Positions 1 through 7,019 of a stretch of 64,000 nt of DNA are shown here, one piece after another (position 1 is the first letter of the stretch; the number at the start of each line of letters is the position of its first letter). The notes below the pieces were generated by a model that had not been told where the DNA came from, did not search any database, and saw nothing but the letters and a program-made list of their open reading frames with translations. Source of the stretch: an uncultured Ruminococcus sp. (GTDB lineage: Bacteria; Bacillota; Clostridia; Oscillospirales; Ruminococcaceae); assembly GCA_902788785.1 (NCBI GenBank), contig CADALT010000011.1, positions 21,766-85,765 on the forward strand, written 5' to 3'. The translations under genes were made by a program, and so were the position numbers.

Positions 1-2
1 AG

Positions 3-506
3 CCCGATGCAACGCTCCACCACGAGGGCATAGGCAGTGCGGCGGCTGACAAAGTCGTGAATGAGCTTGAAGCGGCAGTAAAAGCGCTGGCTGAAAAGCT
101 TGAAGATACGCTGCTCATGATAATTGCCGACCACGGTCATATCAACATCGAAAACAAGACACTGACGGACTATCCCGATATATGCGAATGTCTTCTGAGG
201 ATGCCGTCCATTGAAGCAAGGGCTGTGAATATGTTTGTCAAGCCCGATAAAAAAGAACTGCTGCCAAAGCTTTTCAAAAAGCATTTCGGCAGAGAGTTTC
301 TGGTGTTGAGCAAGGAAGAAGTCCTTGAAAGACAGCTTTTCGGCGAGGGTAAACCTCACCCGAGATTTGAGGAGATGCTGGGTGACTATCTGGCGGTCGC
401 TGTGGATAATACAGCGCTTAACACCTACGCCAGGGATTACAAAAGCAATCATGCAGGCTTGACGCCCGAGGAGATGACTATACCGTTCATAGCGGTGAAA
501 AGATAG
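3..506 (+). CDS. Alkaline phosphatase superfamily protein (phosphodiesterase/nucleotide pyrophosphatase type), 5' end outside window
   Basis: The frame is open from the left edge, so only the C-terminal ~167 residues are seen. Visible metal-site motifs are IIADHGH (Asp-His pair of the alkaline phosphatase fold) and a late His in SNHAGLTPEEM, both typical of the type I phosphodiesterase / nucleotide pyrophosphatase family; the first visible residues (DATLHHEG) fit the segment before the second metal site. It probably hydrolyses a phosphate mono- or diester. Substrate cannot be told from this part. It is followed after 16 bases by a small membrane protein gene with a good ribosome binding site, so the two are likely co-transcribed. 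Confidence 0.75.
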   Translation, partial: PDATLHHEGIGSAAADKVVNELEAAVKALAEKLEDTLLMIIADHGHINIENKTLTDYPDICECLLRMPSIEARAVNMFVKPDKKELLPKLFKKHFGREFLVLSKEEVLERQLFGEGKPHPRFEEMLGDYLAVAVDNTALNTYARDYKSNHAGLTPEEMTIPFIAVKR

Positions 507-522
507 AGGAGGAAAAGTAATA

Positions 523-852
523 ATGAAAGGCAGAAAAACATTTGCTGTGATATTCTACGTGCTGTGTGCAGCCGCACTTATTGCAGCAGGTGTGATATCA
601 TTCATGGCATTCAGGGGAACTATGGATTATACCTTTGGGTTCCTGCTGTTTATGCCCATATGGATAGGTTCTTACTGGTTCTTGAGTTTCTTCAATGCAC
701 TGGCAAGGCTCAGAAAAGGCAAGAAGATAAAGTGGGTGATAGCTAAGCCCGTCACCCGTGGCTTGAGTACCGTGGCAAACATACTCAGCGTGCTGCTGGT
801 ATGTTTCTGGATATATGCTTACATATTCAAGATAATGCCCGTAAGCAAGTAA
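523..852 (+). CDS. Small integral membrane protein, unknown function
   Basis: 109 residues with three predicted membrane segments (about residues 8-28, 37-57 and 83-104) joined by a short Lys/Arg-rich loop (ARLRKGKKIK). I do not recognise a family. A GAGGA-type ribosome binding site precedes the ATG. It lies between the phosphatase-like gene and a SUFU-domain gene, all in one direction with short gaps, so an operon is likely. Coding status is supported by spacing, ribosome binding site and the lack of a better frame on either strand. Confidence 0.7.
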   Translation: MKGRKTFAVIFYVLCAAALIAAGVISFMAFRGTMDYTFGFLLFMPIWIGSYWFLSFFNALARLRKGKKIKWVIAKPVTRGLSTVANILSVLLVCFWIYAYIFKIMPVSK

Positions 853-889
853 CATAAGCTTAAACAATAATACTAAGGAGGTTCCGCAG

Positions 890-1516
890 ATGGCAGATAA
901 CAACGATCGTGCACCCGGCTGGGATGCGATAGAAGCAGAGTTTTTAAGGGTATACCCCGGGCAGACCGACCCGAAGCATTATGGCACCGTCATTTCATGG
1001 GACTTGGGCGGCGATGATCCGCTGGACGGCATAAGCATTTATGACGGCGGAGATCACTGGCATTTTGTCAGTTTCGGACTCACCGAGCTTTACGAAAAAG
1101 AAAGCGAAAATCCCAAGTACAGCGGTTTCGGCTTTGAACTGACCTTCAAGCTGAAAAAAGGCTGCTACGACCCCGACAACGAGGAAAATGAGCTCAAATG
1201 CGTGGTGGGCATACTTCAGCAGGTGGCGAAGATAACCTTTACAAACGGAGATATCTTCCAAAACAACGAGTACATCTACACGGGTCAGACCGCAGGTATC
1301 GACTACAAACAGAAGTCGGCAATAACAGGTTTCATCTGCATCAGCGACCCCACAGTGAACACCCTTGATACCGAGCACGGTATAGTTGAGTTCATCGAAC
1401 TTATCGGCATGACCGATGCAGAACTGAAAACTCTGCATTCCCGTGACGATGTGGCAGATATATACAAGCGTCTTGGCAGCGATGTCACAGACTATAACAG
1501 AAGTTCATTGGTTTAA
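890..1516 (+). CDS. Suppressor-of-fused (SUFU) domain protein
   Basis: 208-residue soluble protein. The opening GWDAIEAEFLRVYPGQ, the central DGISIYDGGDHWHFVSFGLTELY and the following FGFELTFKL are the signature segments of the bacterial SUFU domain (related to eukaryotic Suppressor of Fused). In bacteria this family is of unknown role and is often found as an immunity-like or accessory protein near toxin or housekeeping genes; no toxin partner is seen here. A strong AAGGAGG ribosome binding site precedes the ATG. Its stop codon is 18 bases before the thrS start, so it is probably co-transcribed with thrS. Confidence 0.85.
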   Translation: MADNNDRAPGWDAIEAEFLRVYPGQTDPKHYGTVISWDLGGDDPLDGISIYDGGDHWHFVSFGLTELYEKESENPKYSGFGFELTFKLKKGCYDPDNEENELKCVVGILQQVAKITFTNGDIFQNNEYIYTGQTAGIDYKQKSAITGFICISDPTVNTLDTEHGIVEFIELIGMTDAELKTLHSRDDVADIYKRLGSDVTDYNRSSLV

Positions 1517-1534
1517 TTGAAAGGCGGAATAGAT

Positions 1535-3481
1535 ATGATAAAACTTACATTGAAAGACGGCTCGATAAAAGAGATCGAGTCAGCAATGCCCGCATATGAG
1601 GTCATCAAGGGCATAGGCATGGGTCTTTATAAGGCTGCGTGCATCGTAAAGATAAACGGCGAGGTCAAGGACCTGAGAACTGTCATCGACAGCGACTGCG
1701 AGTTCGAGGTGCTGACTTTTGACTCAAAGCAGGGCAAGGCTGCATTCTGGCATACTGCTTCGCACCTGCTGGCACAGGCTGTAAAGAGCCTTTATCCCGA
1801 GGCTAAGCTGGCAAGAGGTCCTGCTACAGAGAACGGTTTCTACTACGATTTTGAGGTAGATAAGCCCTTTACTCCTGCCGATCTTGAAAAGATACAGGCT
1901 GAGATGAAGCGCCTTGCAAAGGAAGGCTACGAGCTGGAGAGATTTGAACTCTCCCACGATGAGGCTGTTAAGCTGATGCAGGAAAAGAACGAGACATACA
2001 AGCTCGAACTCATCGAAAAGCACAACGATAAGGGCGAAAAGCTCTCATTCTACAAGCAGGGCGATTTCGTTGACCTCTGCGCAGGTCCTCATATCATGAG
2101 CGTTGCACCTATCAAGGCTGTAAAGCTGACACAGTGCACAGGCGCATACTGGGGCAAGGCTGAGGACGGCAAGATGCTCTCCCGTGTGTACGGTACTGCT
2201 TATCCCAAGGCTTCCCTGCTGGAAGAACACTTAAAGCAGATGGAAGAAGCAAAGCTCAGAGACCACAACAAGCTGGGCAGAGAGCTGGAATATTTCACAA
2301 CTGTTGACTACATCGGTCAGGGTCTGCCTATCCTGCTGCCAAAGGGCGCTAAGGTCATACAGACTCTCCAGAGATGGATAGAGGACGAGGAGTACAGACG
2401 GGGCTATCAGCTGACAAAAACTCCTTTCATGTCCAAGAGAGAGCTTTATAAGATCTCGGGTCACTGGGAGCATTACAGGGACGGTATGTTCATACTGGGC
2501 GACCCCGATGACGAAACAAAGGAATGCTTCGCCCTCAGACCAATGACTTGTCCTTTCCAGTATCAGGTATTCCTGAACAGGAAGAGAAGCTACAGAGACC
2601 TCCCCATGAGACTGGGCGAGACATCCACACTGTTCCGTAAAGAGGACAGCGGTGAGATGCACGGTCTTATCAGAGTAAGACAGTTCACTATCTCCGAGGG
2701 TCACCTTATCATCAGACCCGATCAGCTGGAAGACGAGTTCAAGGGCTGCCTTGATCTTGCAAAGTATTGTCTGGAGACAATAGGTCTTGCAGAGGACGTA
2801 AGCTACCGTTTCTCCCAGTGGGATCCCGCAAACCCCAACAACAAGTACGAGGGTACTGCCGAACAGTGGGAAGAAGCTCAGGGCGCAATGAAGAAGATAC
2901 TGGACGATATCGGTCTTGATTACGAGATAGGCATCGACGAGGCTGCGTTCTACGGTCCTAAGCTGGATATCCAGATCAAGAACGTATTCGGCAAGGAAGA
3001 TACGCTCATCACGATACAGATAGATATGCAGATAGCTAAGAAGTTCGGCATGGAGTATGTTGATAAGGACGGCAAGATGAAGATGCCTTACATCATCCAC
3101 AGAACATCTGTCGGCTGTTACGAGAGAACACTGGCTCTGCTGATAGAGAAGTACGCAGGTGTACTGCCTCTGTGGCTGGCTCCCGAGCAGGTACGTATAC
3201 TGCCCATAAAGCCCGAGCATAACGACTACGCTTACGACCTGATGGAAGAGATGCGTGACCTGGGCATCAGAGCCGAGGTAGACGGCGAGGACGACAACAT
3301 CGGTCCTAAGATCAAAAAGGCAAGACTTGACAGAGTGCCCTATATGTTCATCATAGGCGATAACGAAGTCAAGGACAAGACAGTTACTGTACGTTCAAGA
3401 AAAGAAGGCGAGCTGCCTGCTATGCCTGCATCGGACGCTATAGCTAAACTCAAGGAAGAGATCGACACAAAGGCTAAGTAA
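1535..3481 (+). CDS. thrS: Threonyl-tRNA synthetase
   Basis: About 648 residues, usual for bacterial ThrRS. Order: N-terminal TGS domain, SAD editing domain (HTASHLLAQAVK and the DLCAGPH metal-binding motif), class II catalytic core (motif 2 region ALRPMTCPFQY with the zinc-ligand Cys; motif 3 region near HRTSVGCYERTLALLIE) and anticodon-binding domain (APEQVRILPI). It charges tRNA-Thr in the cytoplasm. I chose the ATG at 1535 because AAAGGCGG lies just upstream; an in-frame TTG at 1517 would put that site inside the gene. No T-box leader is possible upstream because the SUFU gene ends 18 bases before. A terminator follows. Confidence 0.98.
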   Translation: MIKLTLKDGSIKEIESAMPAYEVIKGIGMGLYKAACIVKINGEVKDLRTVIDSDCEFEVLTFDSKQGKAAFWHTASHLLAQAVKSLYPEAKLARGPATENGFYYDFEVDKPFTPADLEKIQAEMKRLAKEGYELERFELSHDEAVKLMQEKNETYKLELIEKHNDKGEKLSFYKQGDFVDLCAGPHIMSVAPIKAVKLTQCTGAYWGKAEDGKMLSRVYGTAYPKASLLEEHLKQMEEAKLRDHNKLGRELEYFTTVDYIGQGLPILLPKGAKVIQTLQRWIEDEEYRRGYQLTKTPFMSKRELYKISGHWEHYRDGMFILGDPDDETKECFALRPMTCPFQYQVFLNRKRSYRDLPMRLGETSTLFRKEDSGEMHGLIRVRQFTISEGHLIIRPDQLEDEFKGCLDLAKYCLETIGLAEDVSYRFSQWDPANPNNKYEGTAEQWEEAQGAMKKILDDIGLDYEIGIDEAAFYGPKLDIQIKNVFGKEDTLITIQIDMQIAKKFGMEYVDKDGKMKMPYIIHRTSVGCYERTLALLIEKYAGVLPLWLAPEQVRILPIKPEHNDYAYDLMEEMRDLGIRAEVDGEDDNIGPKIKKARLDRVPYMFIIGDNEVKDKTVTVRSRKEGELPAMPASDAIAKLKEEIDTKAK

Positions 3482-3498
3482 GCCGTTCAATGAAACTT

Positions 3499-3538
3499 AC
3501 GGGCTGTTTTCACGTATTGATCGGAACAGCCCGTTTTA
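3499..3538 (+). terminator. Rho-independent terminator after thrS
   Basis: A 10-bp perfect stem (ACGGGCTGTT / AACAGCCCGT) with a 16-base loop is followed by TTTTA. It closes the thrS transcription unit. Confidence 0.85.
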
Positions 3539-3569
3539 TATTTACAGTCTGGAAAGGAAAGTTTTTTAA

Positions 3570-4058
3570 ATGTTCAGAGCACTGAGAGGTATACTATACA
3601 TAGTAAATGCCAGAAAGATCCCACCAAAGAACGCATACTTAACATCTATCATCTTATTGATACTGGCGCTGGTGATACTGATAATATCAACCGTTGATAC
3701 AAACAATAACGGCAAACTGGTAGCAAAATGCAGCGAGCAGACCGCAGGCGAGGTGGTAGACACCGATACACAGCACGTTTACAGACGCAGAGGCGGAAGC
3801 TACGATAAAAACATGATAACCGTAGAATTCAAAGACAAGAACGGCAAGGTACACACCGCATACTATGAAGGCAAAAAGTATTTCGGCAAAGGCGACCCTG
3901 TGCTCATAAACTACGATCCTACCGACCCGGATACAAATTACTTTGATGCCGCACCGCCCTCAAGCGGTGTTTCGGGACTGCTTTGTGGAATACTCTGCGC
4001 AGGACTCGGATGCTGGTGCTTATTTGCATCGAAGCACTCGCTGTATTACGGAGGATAA
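3570..4058 (+). CDS. DUF3592-like membrane protein
   Basis: 162 residues. A membrane segment at about 25-42 (TSIILLILALVILIIS) is followed by a ~90-residue extracytoplasmic domain containing a YDP motif (INYDPTDPD), then a second membrane segment near residues 133-152. This two-membrane-segment plan with a beta-rich domain ending in a YDP motif is what DUF3592 proteins show. Function of the family is unknown. AAGGAAAG precedes the ATG at moderate distance. It has terminators on both sides, so it is probably monocistronic. Confidence 0.7.
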   Translation: MFRALRGILYIVNARKIPPKNAYLTSIILLILALVILIISTVDTNNNGKLVAKCSEQTAGEVVDTDTQHVYRRRGGSYDKNMITVEFKDKNGKVHTAYYEGKKYFGKGDPVLINYDPTDPDTNYFDAAPPSSGVSGLLCGILCAGLGCWCLFASKHSLYYGG

Positions 4059-4119
4059 AAAGATCGGGACTGGTTTCATAAAATGGTCAAAAACCCAAAC
4101 ACATTTTTACAACGATACA

Positions 4120-4151
4120 AGAGCTGTCTTGCACAAGGGCAGCTCTTTTTT
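4120..4151 (+). terminator. Rho-independent terminator after the DUF3592 gene
   Basis: Stem AGAGCTGTC / GGCAGCTCT (one G-U pair), 9-base loop, then a run of seven T. The remainder of the intergenic region to about 4480 is AT-rich and I see no convincing feature in it. Confidence 0.8.
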
Positions 4152-4487
4152 ATGCCGTAAATACGCCGTTTCAGCGAGGTATTACAGTAATAGTCCAAAA
4201 CATCGTACAAATGTTTTTGTGCATTATGACGATATTATTGTTGAAAACTACCCCCTATATGGCTGATTTGGTCATCTTACACTCACTTATCACAACCATC
4301 GGAAGAAAAATTTCGCTTTTGTTCCAAAATGTGCCATTGTAATAATTAAGCGTTTTAACAATTATTTTCTGTAACCGTTTTTAATTTTTTGACATTTTCT
4401 GTTTTTCTTAACTGTACATAGAATTACGCTTTAATGTATTAAAGTAAATTTTCTTCCGTATTTTGTGTGTAATTTCGGTGAAAACTA

Positions 4488-4516
4488 TTGACGTATACCA
4501 GTTATTGTGGTACAAT
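4488..4516 (+). promoter_or_regulatory. Strong promoter within the mraZ upstream region
   Basis: TTGACG, 17-bp spacer, TACAAT; start expected near 4523. There is no open reading frame of note for 380 bases downstream, so the transcript is either a non-coding RNA or a long leader of mraZ. Confidence 0.75.
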
Positions 4517-4522
4517 AATGTC

Positions 4523-4757
4523 AGTGAAAATGAAATTTTAATAAAGGACGGTTCGGCGGACGTATTTTTCCTGTAACCATATTCATTTTGCCCAACTAAA
4601 TATCCGCATTTTTTCGGGGTCAGATACCCAGATGTAGTGGTCGGTAAGAGTTCACAAAAAGTTAAGAAGTTACAGAAATATTACAATCGGCGTCTAAAAA
4701 GTTACAAGATACGCCCCCACAGAACATTTCTGACCGCCCGAGTACAATAAATTTCCC
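4523..4757 (+). ncRNA. Possible structured non-coding RNA upstream of mraZ
   Basis: The segment starts at the +1 of a near-consensus promoter and contains nested long-range complementarities in the right order: GAAATTT near 4530 with AAATTTC near 4754; TCGGCGG near 4553 with CCGCCCGA near 4737 (one bulge); CGTAT with ATACG; GTAAC with GTTAC. A small perfect hairpin, CAGAA-CAT-TTCTG, lies on the 3' strand. The closed rod with a side hairpin resembles 6S-type RNA in general plan, but I cannot confirm that family; conserved RNase P, tmRNA and SRP motifs are absent. No clear terminator with a T run was found. It could also be a long 5' leader of the division operon. Confidence 0.35.
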
Positions 4758-4788
4758 TCGTTCTGTGCGAATTCGGAAAAAATAACAA

Positions 4789-4817
4789 TTGCAATTTTTA
4801 TCATTTTATTGTATAAT
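4789..4817 (+). promoter_or_regulatory. Promoter of the mraZ division/cell-wall operon
   Basis: TTGCAA, 17-bp spacer, TATAAT, with start expected near 4824. It is the proximal promoter of the dcw cluster, 80 bases ahead of mraZ. Confidence 0.85.
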
Positions 4818-4823
4818 ATTCAT

Positions 4824-4850
4824 GGTGGTAAAAAGTGCGATTTGGTGTCA
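4824..4850 (+). promoter_or_regulatory. Candidate MraZ operator: three GTG boxes at 10-bp spacing
   Basis: GGTGG at 4824, AGTGC at 4834 and GGTGT at 4844 recur exactly every 10 bp, directly at the predicted transcription start. MraZ is known to repress its own operon by binding direct repeats spaced about one helical turn apart just downstream of the promoter, so position and spacing fit autoregulation. The assignment is inference. Confidence 0.5.
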
Positions 4851-4896
4851 AATCCGACACTGTTTTTCCAAATAAGCGGCACGGAGGTGGGAAGCT

Positions 4897-5328
4897 TTGT
4901 CTATGAAGACCCTGATGGGTACATATAATCAGTCGATGGACGTAAAGGGACGCATGAGTTTTCCTGCCAAGCTGCGTGAGGCGCTGGGCGAACAGTTCAT
5001 CGTGACCCGTGGGGTGGACGGCTGCCTGTTCGTGTATTCGCAGGAGGATTTTGACCGCAAGAACGAGCAGTTAAAAAATCTCCCCATGAAAGCCTCAAAA
5101 GATTTCCAGAGATTTTTCACGGGCGGCGCTACGGTGGCTGAGCCCGATAAGCAGGGCAGGATACTGATACCTGCGGCACTTCGCAAATGGGCAGAGCTTG
5201 AAAAGGACGTGATCGTTCTGGGCGTAAACGACAGATGCGAGATCTGGTCGAAAGAAAAATGGGAAGAGTTCAACGAGAATATCGACAGTGACGCTTTGCT
5301 CGAAGCCCTTGAGGGAGTTGGATTTTAA
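4897..5328 (+). CDS. mraZ: Transcriptional regulator MraZ
   Basis: 143 residues with the two tandem SpoVT/AbrB-like repeats of MraZ: first repeat GTYNQSMDVKGRMSFPAKLREALG, second repeat PDKQGRILIPAALRKWA (the DxKGR and DKQGRIL signatures). MraZ forms a ring-shaped oligomer that represses the division/cell-wall operon. The start is probably TTG 4897, 9 bases after GGAGGTGG; ATG 4903 is the alternative and gives two residues fewer. Its stop overlaps the rsmH start by one base (TAATG), so the two are translationally coupled. It lies at the head of the cluster behind a promoter with candidate MraZ boxes. Confidence 0.95.
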   Translation: MSMKTLMGTYNQSMDVKGRMSFPAKLREALGEQFIVTRGVDGCLFVYSQEDFDRKNEQLKNLPMKASKDFQRFFTGGATVAEPDKQGRILIPAALRKWAELEKDVIVLGVNDRCEIWSKEKWEEFNENIDSDALLEALEGVGF

Positions 5329-6254
5329 TGGAATTCAAGCACGTTTCGGTGCTGCTGGATGAATGCATAGAGGGACTGAACATACGTCCCGACGGGATAT
5401 ACTGCGACGGTACCGCAGGCGGTGCAGGGCACTCGAAGGAGATCGCAAAACGGCTTGACAGCGGTCTGCTGGTGGCTGTGGACAGAGATCCCGAAGCCGT
5501 TGCGGTCGCAACGGAAAGACTTGCGGGACTGCCCGCAAAGGTCGTAAGAGGTAATTATTCCGAACTGGATGAGATATTTGAAAGGCTCGGTCTTGAGGGT
5601 GCTGACGGCATACTGATGGACCTGGGCGTAAGCTCTTATCAGCTTGATAATGCAGAGCGTGGTTTTTCTTACCACAATGACGCTCCGCTGGATATGAGGA
5701 TGAGCAGTGAGGGGCTTTCCGCCAAAGACGTGGTCAATGATTATGACGAGCAGAGACTTGCGAAGATAATTTTTGAGTACGGCGAGGAAAAGTTCTCACG
5801 CAATATAGCAAAAAAGATAGTTCAGGCAAGAGAAGAAAAGCCTATCGAGACTACGCTGGAGCTGGCAGAGATAATAAAGTCGGCTGTACCGCAGAAGGTC
5901 AGAAGAGAGAAAAATCCATGTAAAAAGACCTTTCAGGCGATACGCATAGAGGTAAACAGCGAGCTTGAACATCTCAGCACAGCGCTGGATAAAGCGTTCG
6001 ACCTGCTCAATGTGGGCGGAAGGCTTTGCATCATTACTTTCCACTCGCTGGAGGACAGGCTGGTAAAGCAGCGTTTCAGAAGCTTCTGTCAGGGCTGCAT
6101 ATGTCCGCCGGACTTCCCTGTCTGCGTGTGCGGAAGAACTCCCAGGGGCAAGCTTATAACCAGAAAACCCATAGAGCCTTCGCAGGAAGAGCTGGAGATG
6201 AATAAGAGGTCTCACAGCGCAAAACTCAGGATAATAGAGAAGATAAAAGACTGA
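5328..6254 (+). CDS. rsmH: 16S rRNA (cytosine-1402 N4) methyltransferase RsmH
   Basis: 308 residues. SAM-binding core is seen as IYCDGTAGGAGHSKEI (motif I) and LVAVDRDPEA; the family hallmarks LMDLGVSSYQLD, ERGFSYHNDAPLDMRM, TFQAIRIEVNSEL and IITFHSLEDRLVKQ follow. It methylates N4 of C1402 in the decoding centre of 16S rRNA. It is usually, as here, the second gene of the dcw cluster (old name mraW). It begins inside the mraZ stop codon. C-terminal Cys cluster (CQGCICPPDFPVCVCG) is normal for the family. Confidence 0.97.
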   Translation: MEFKHVSVLLDECIEGLNIRPDGIYCDGTAGGAGHSKEIAKRLDSGLLVAVDRDPEAVAVATERLAGLPAKVVRGNYSELDEIFERLGLEGADGILMDLGVSSYQLDNAERGFSYHNDAPLDMRMSSEGLSAKDVVNDYDEQRLAKIIFEYGEEKFSRNIAKKIVQAREEKPIETTLELAEIIKSAVPQKVRREKNPCKKTFQAIRIEVNSELEHLSTALDKAFDLLNVGGRLCIITFHSLEDRLVKQRFRSFCQGCICPPDFPVCVCGRTPRGKLITRKPIEPSQEELEMNKRSHSAKLRIIEKIKD

Positions 6255-6347
6255 CACCTTAGCATTGGAAAAGACAGACATATAAAACAAAACGAAAGTG
6301 TAAAAGTGTAAAAAATTTGAGGATGGATATCACAGAGGTGTATCATA

Positions 6348-6848
6348 ATGGCTAATAAATATTACGGTCACGACAATCTAGCGCACGAATTCGAGATGCC
6401 TTACGAGGATGAGGGTCGTGCATATGAAAATACAAGGGAATATTCCCGCAGAAACAGCGTGCGTACCGAACCTGCAATGAGTCTTAAAGAAAAGGCGATG
6501 TGGGGCATACTTACTATAATCGCACTTACGCTGCTGGCATCTCTCATTTACGGCAGAGTCGAGATATCAAGACTCTACAGCGAGAGAGCAGGACTTGAAA
6601 AGCAGCTGGCTGTCATACAGAATGAAAATATCAGTATGCAGTCCGAGATAGCCGAGCGTATGAATATGACTAAGGTCGAGGAATACGCAAAGGATAATCT
6701 GGGCTTGCAGAAACTCGATAAATCTCAGATAGAATATATCGAAGTCGAAACACCGTCTACGGTGGAGGTAAAGCAGGAAAAGGAAGAAGGCATATTCGTC
6801 CGTATCAAACAGCTTTTCAATTCCGCTTCGGAATATCTGGGGCTTTAA
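6348..6848 (+). CDS. ftsL: FtsL/DivIC-like cell division protein
   Basis: 166 residues: a ~48-residue acidic/polar cytoplasmic head, one membrane segment (about residues 50-67, WGILTIIALTLLASLIYG), then a coiled coil (EISRLYSERAGLEKQLAVIQ) and an EEYAKDNLGLQKLDKSQI segment typical of FtsL/DivIC septum-formation initiators. FtsL joins DivIB and DivIC in the divisome and recruits FtsW and PBP2. Sequence divergence in this family is high, so the call rests on topology plus the position between rsmH and the class B PBP gene. The 93-base gap to rsmH contains no obvious terminator. Confidence 0.85.
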   Translation: MANKYYGHDNLAHEFEMPYEDEGRAYENTREYSRRNSVRTEPAMSLKEKAMWGILTIIALTLLASLIYGRVEISRLYSERAGLEKQLAVIQNENISMQSEIAERMNMTKVEEYAKDNLGLQKLDKSQIEYIEVETPSTVEVKQEKEEGIFVRIKQLFNSASEYLGL

Positions 6849-7019
6849 ATCCATATAGTATAAATAAACGGCATCATATCCTGCTCTATGAGTGCAGATG
6901 CAGTATTTCAGGGGCTTTGACGGGTGGCGTTTATACGTAAGAAAGTTAAGCACATATTGTACTTAGCTTTCTTATTCGTTATTGAAATAGGTTCATTTAT
7001 CGGGACGGAGGTTTGTATA

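Noticed and set aside
1400-1535. T-box riboswitch for thrS
   Set aside because: thrS starts 18 bases after the SUFU gene stop, leaving no space for a leader; no T-box sequence was found.
2231-3220. Long antisense open frame opposite thrS
   Set aside because: A shadow of strong codon bias in thrS; Leu/Cys/Tyr/His-rich and without a family match. The same holds for long antisense frames opposite ftsZ, metG, serC and serA.
3943-4266. Open frame of 107 codons overlapping the end of the DUF3592 gene
   Set aside because: It overlaps a better-supported gene in another frame, crosses its terminator, and has no ribosome binding site or recognisable product.
6924-7019. Extended N terminus of the class B PBP
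   Set aside because: The upstream codons form a second hydrophobic stretch without a ribosome binding site; GTG 7020 has an ideal GGAGGT.
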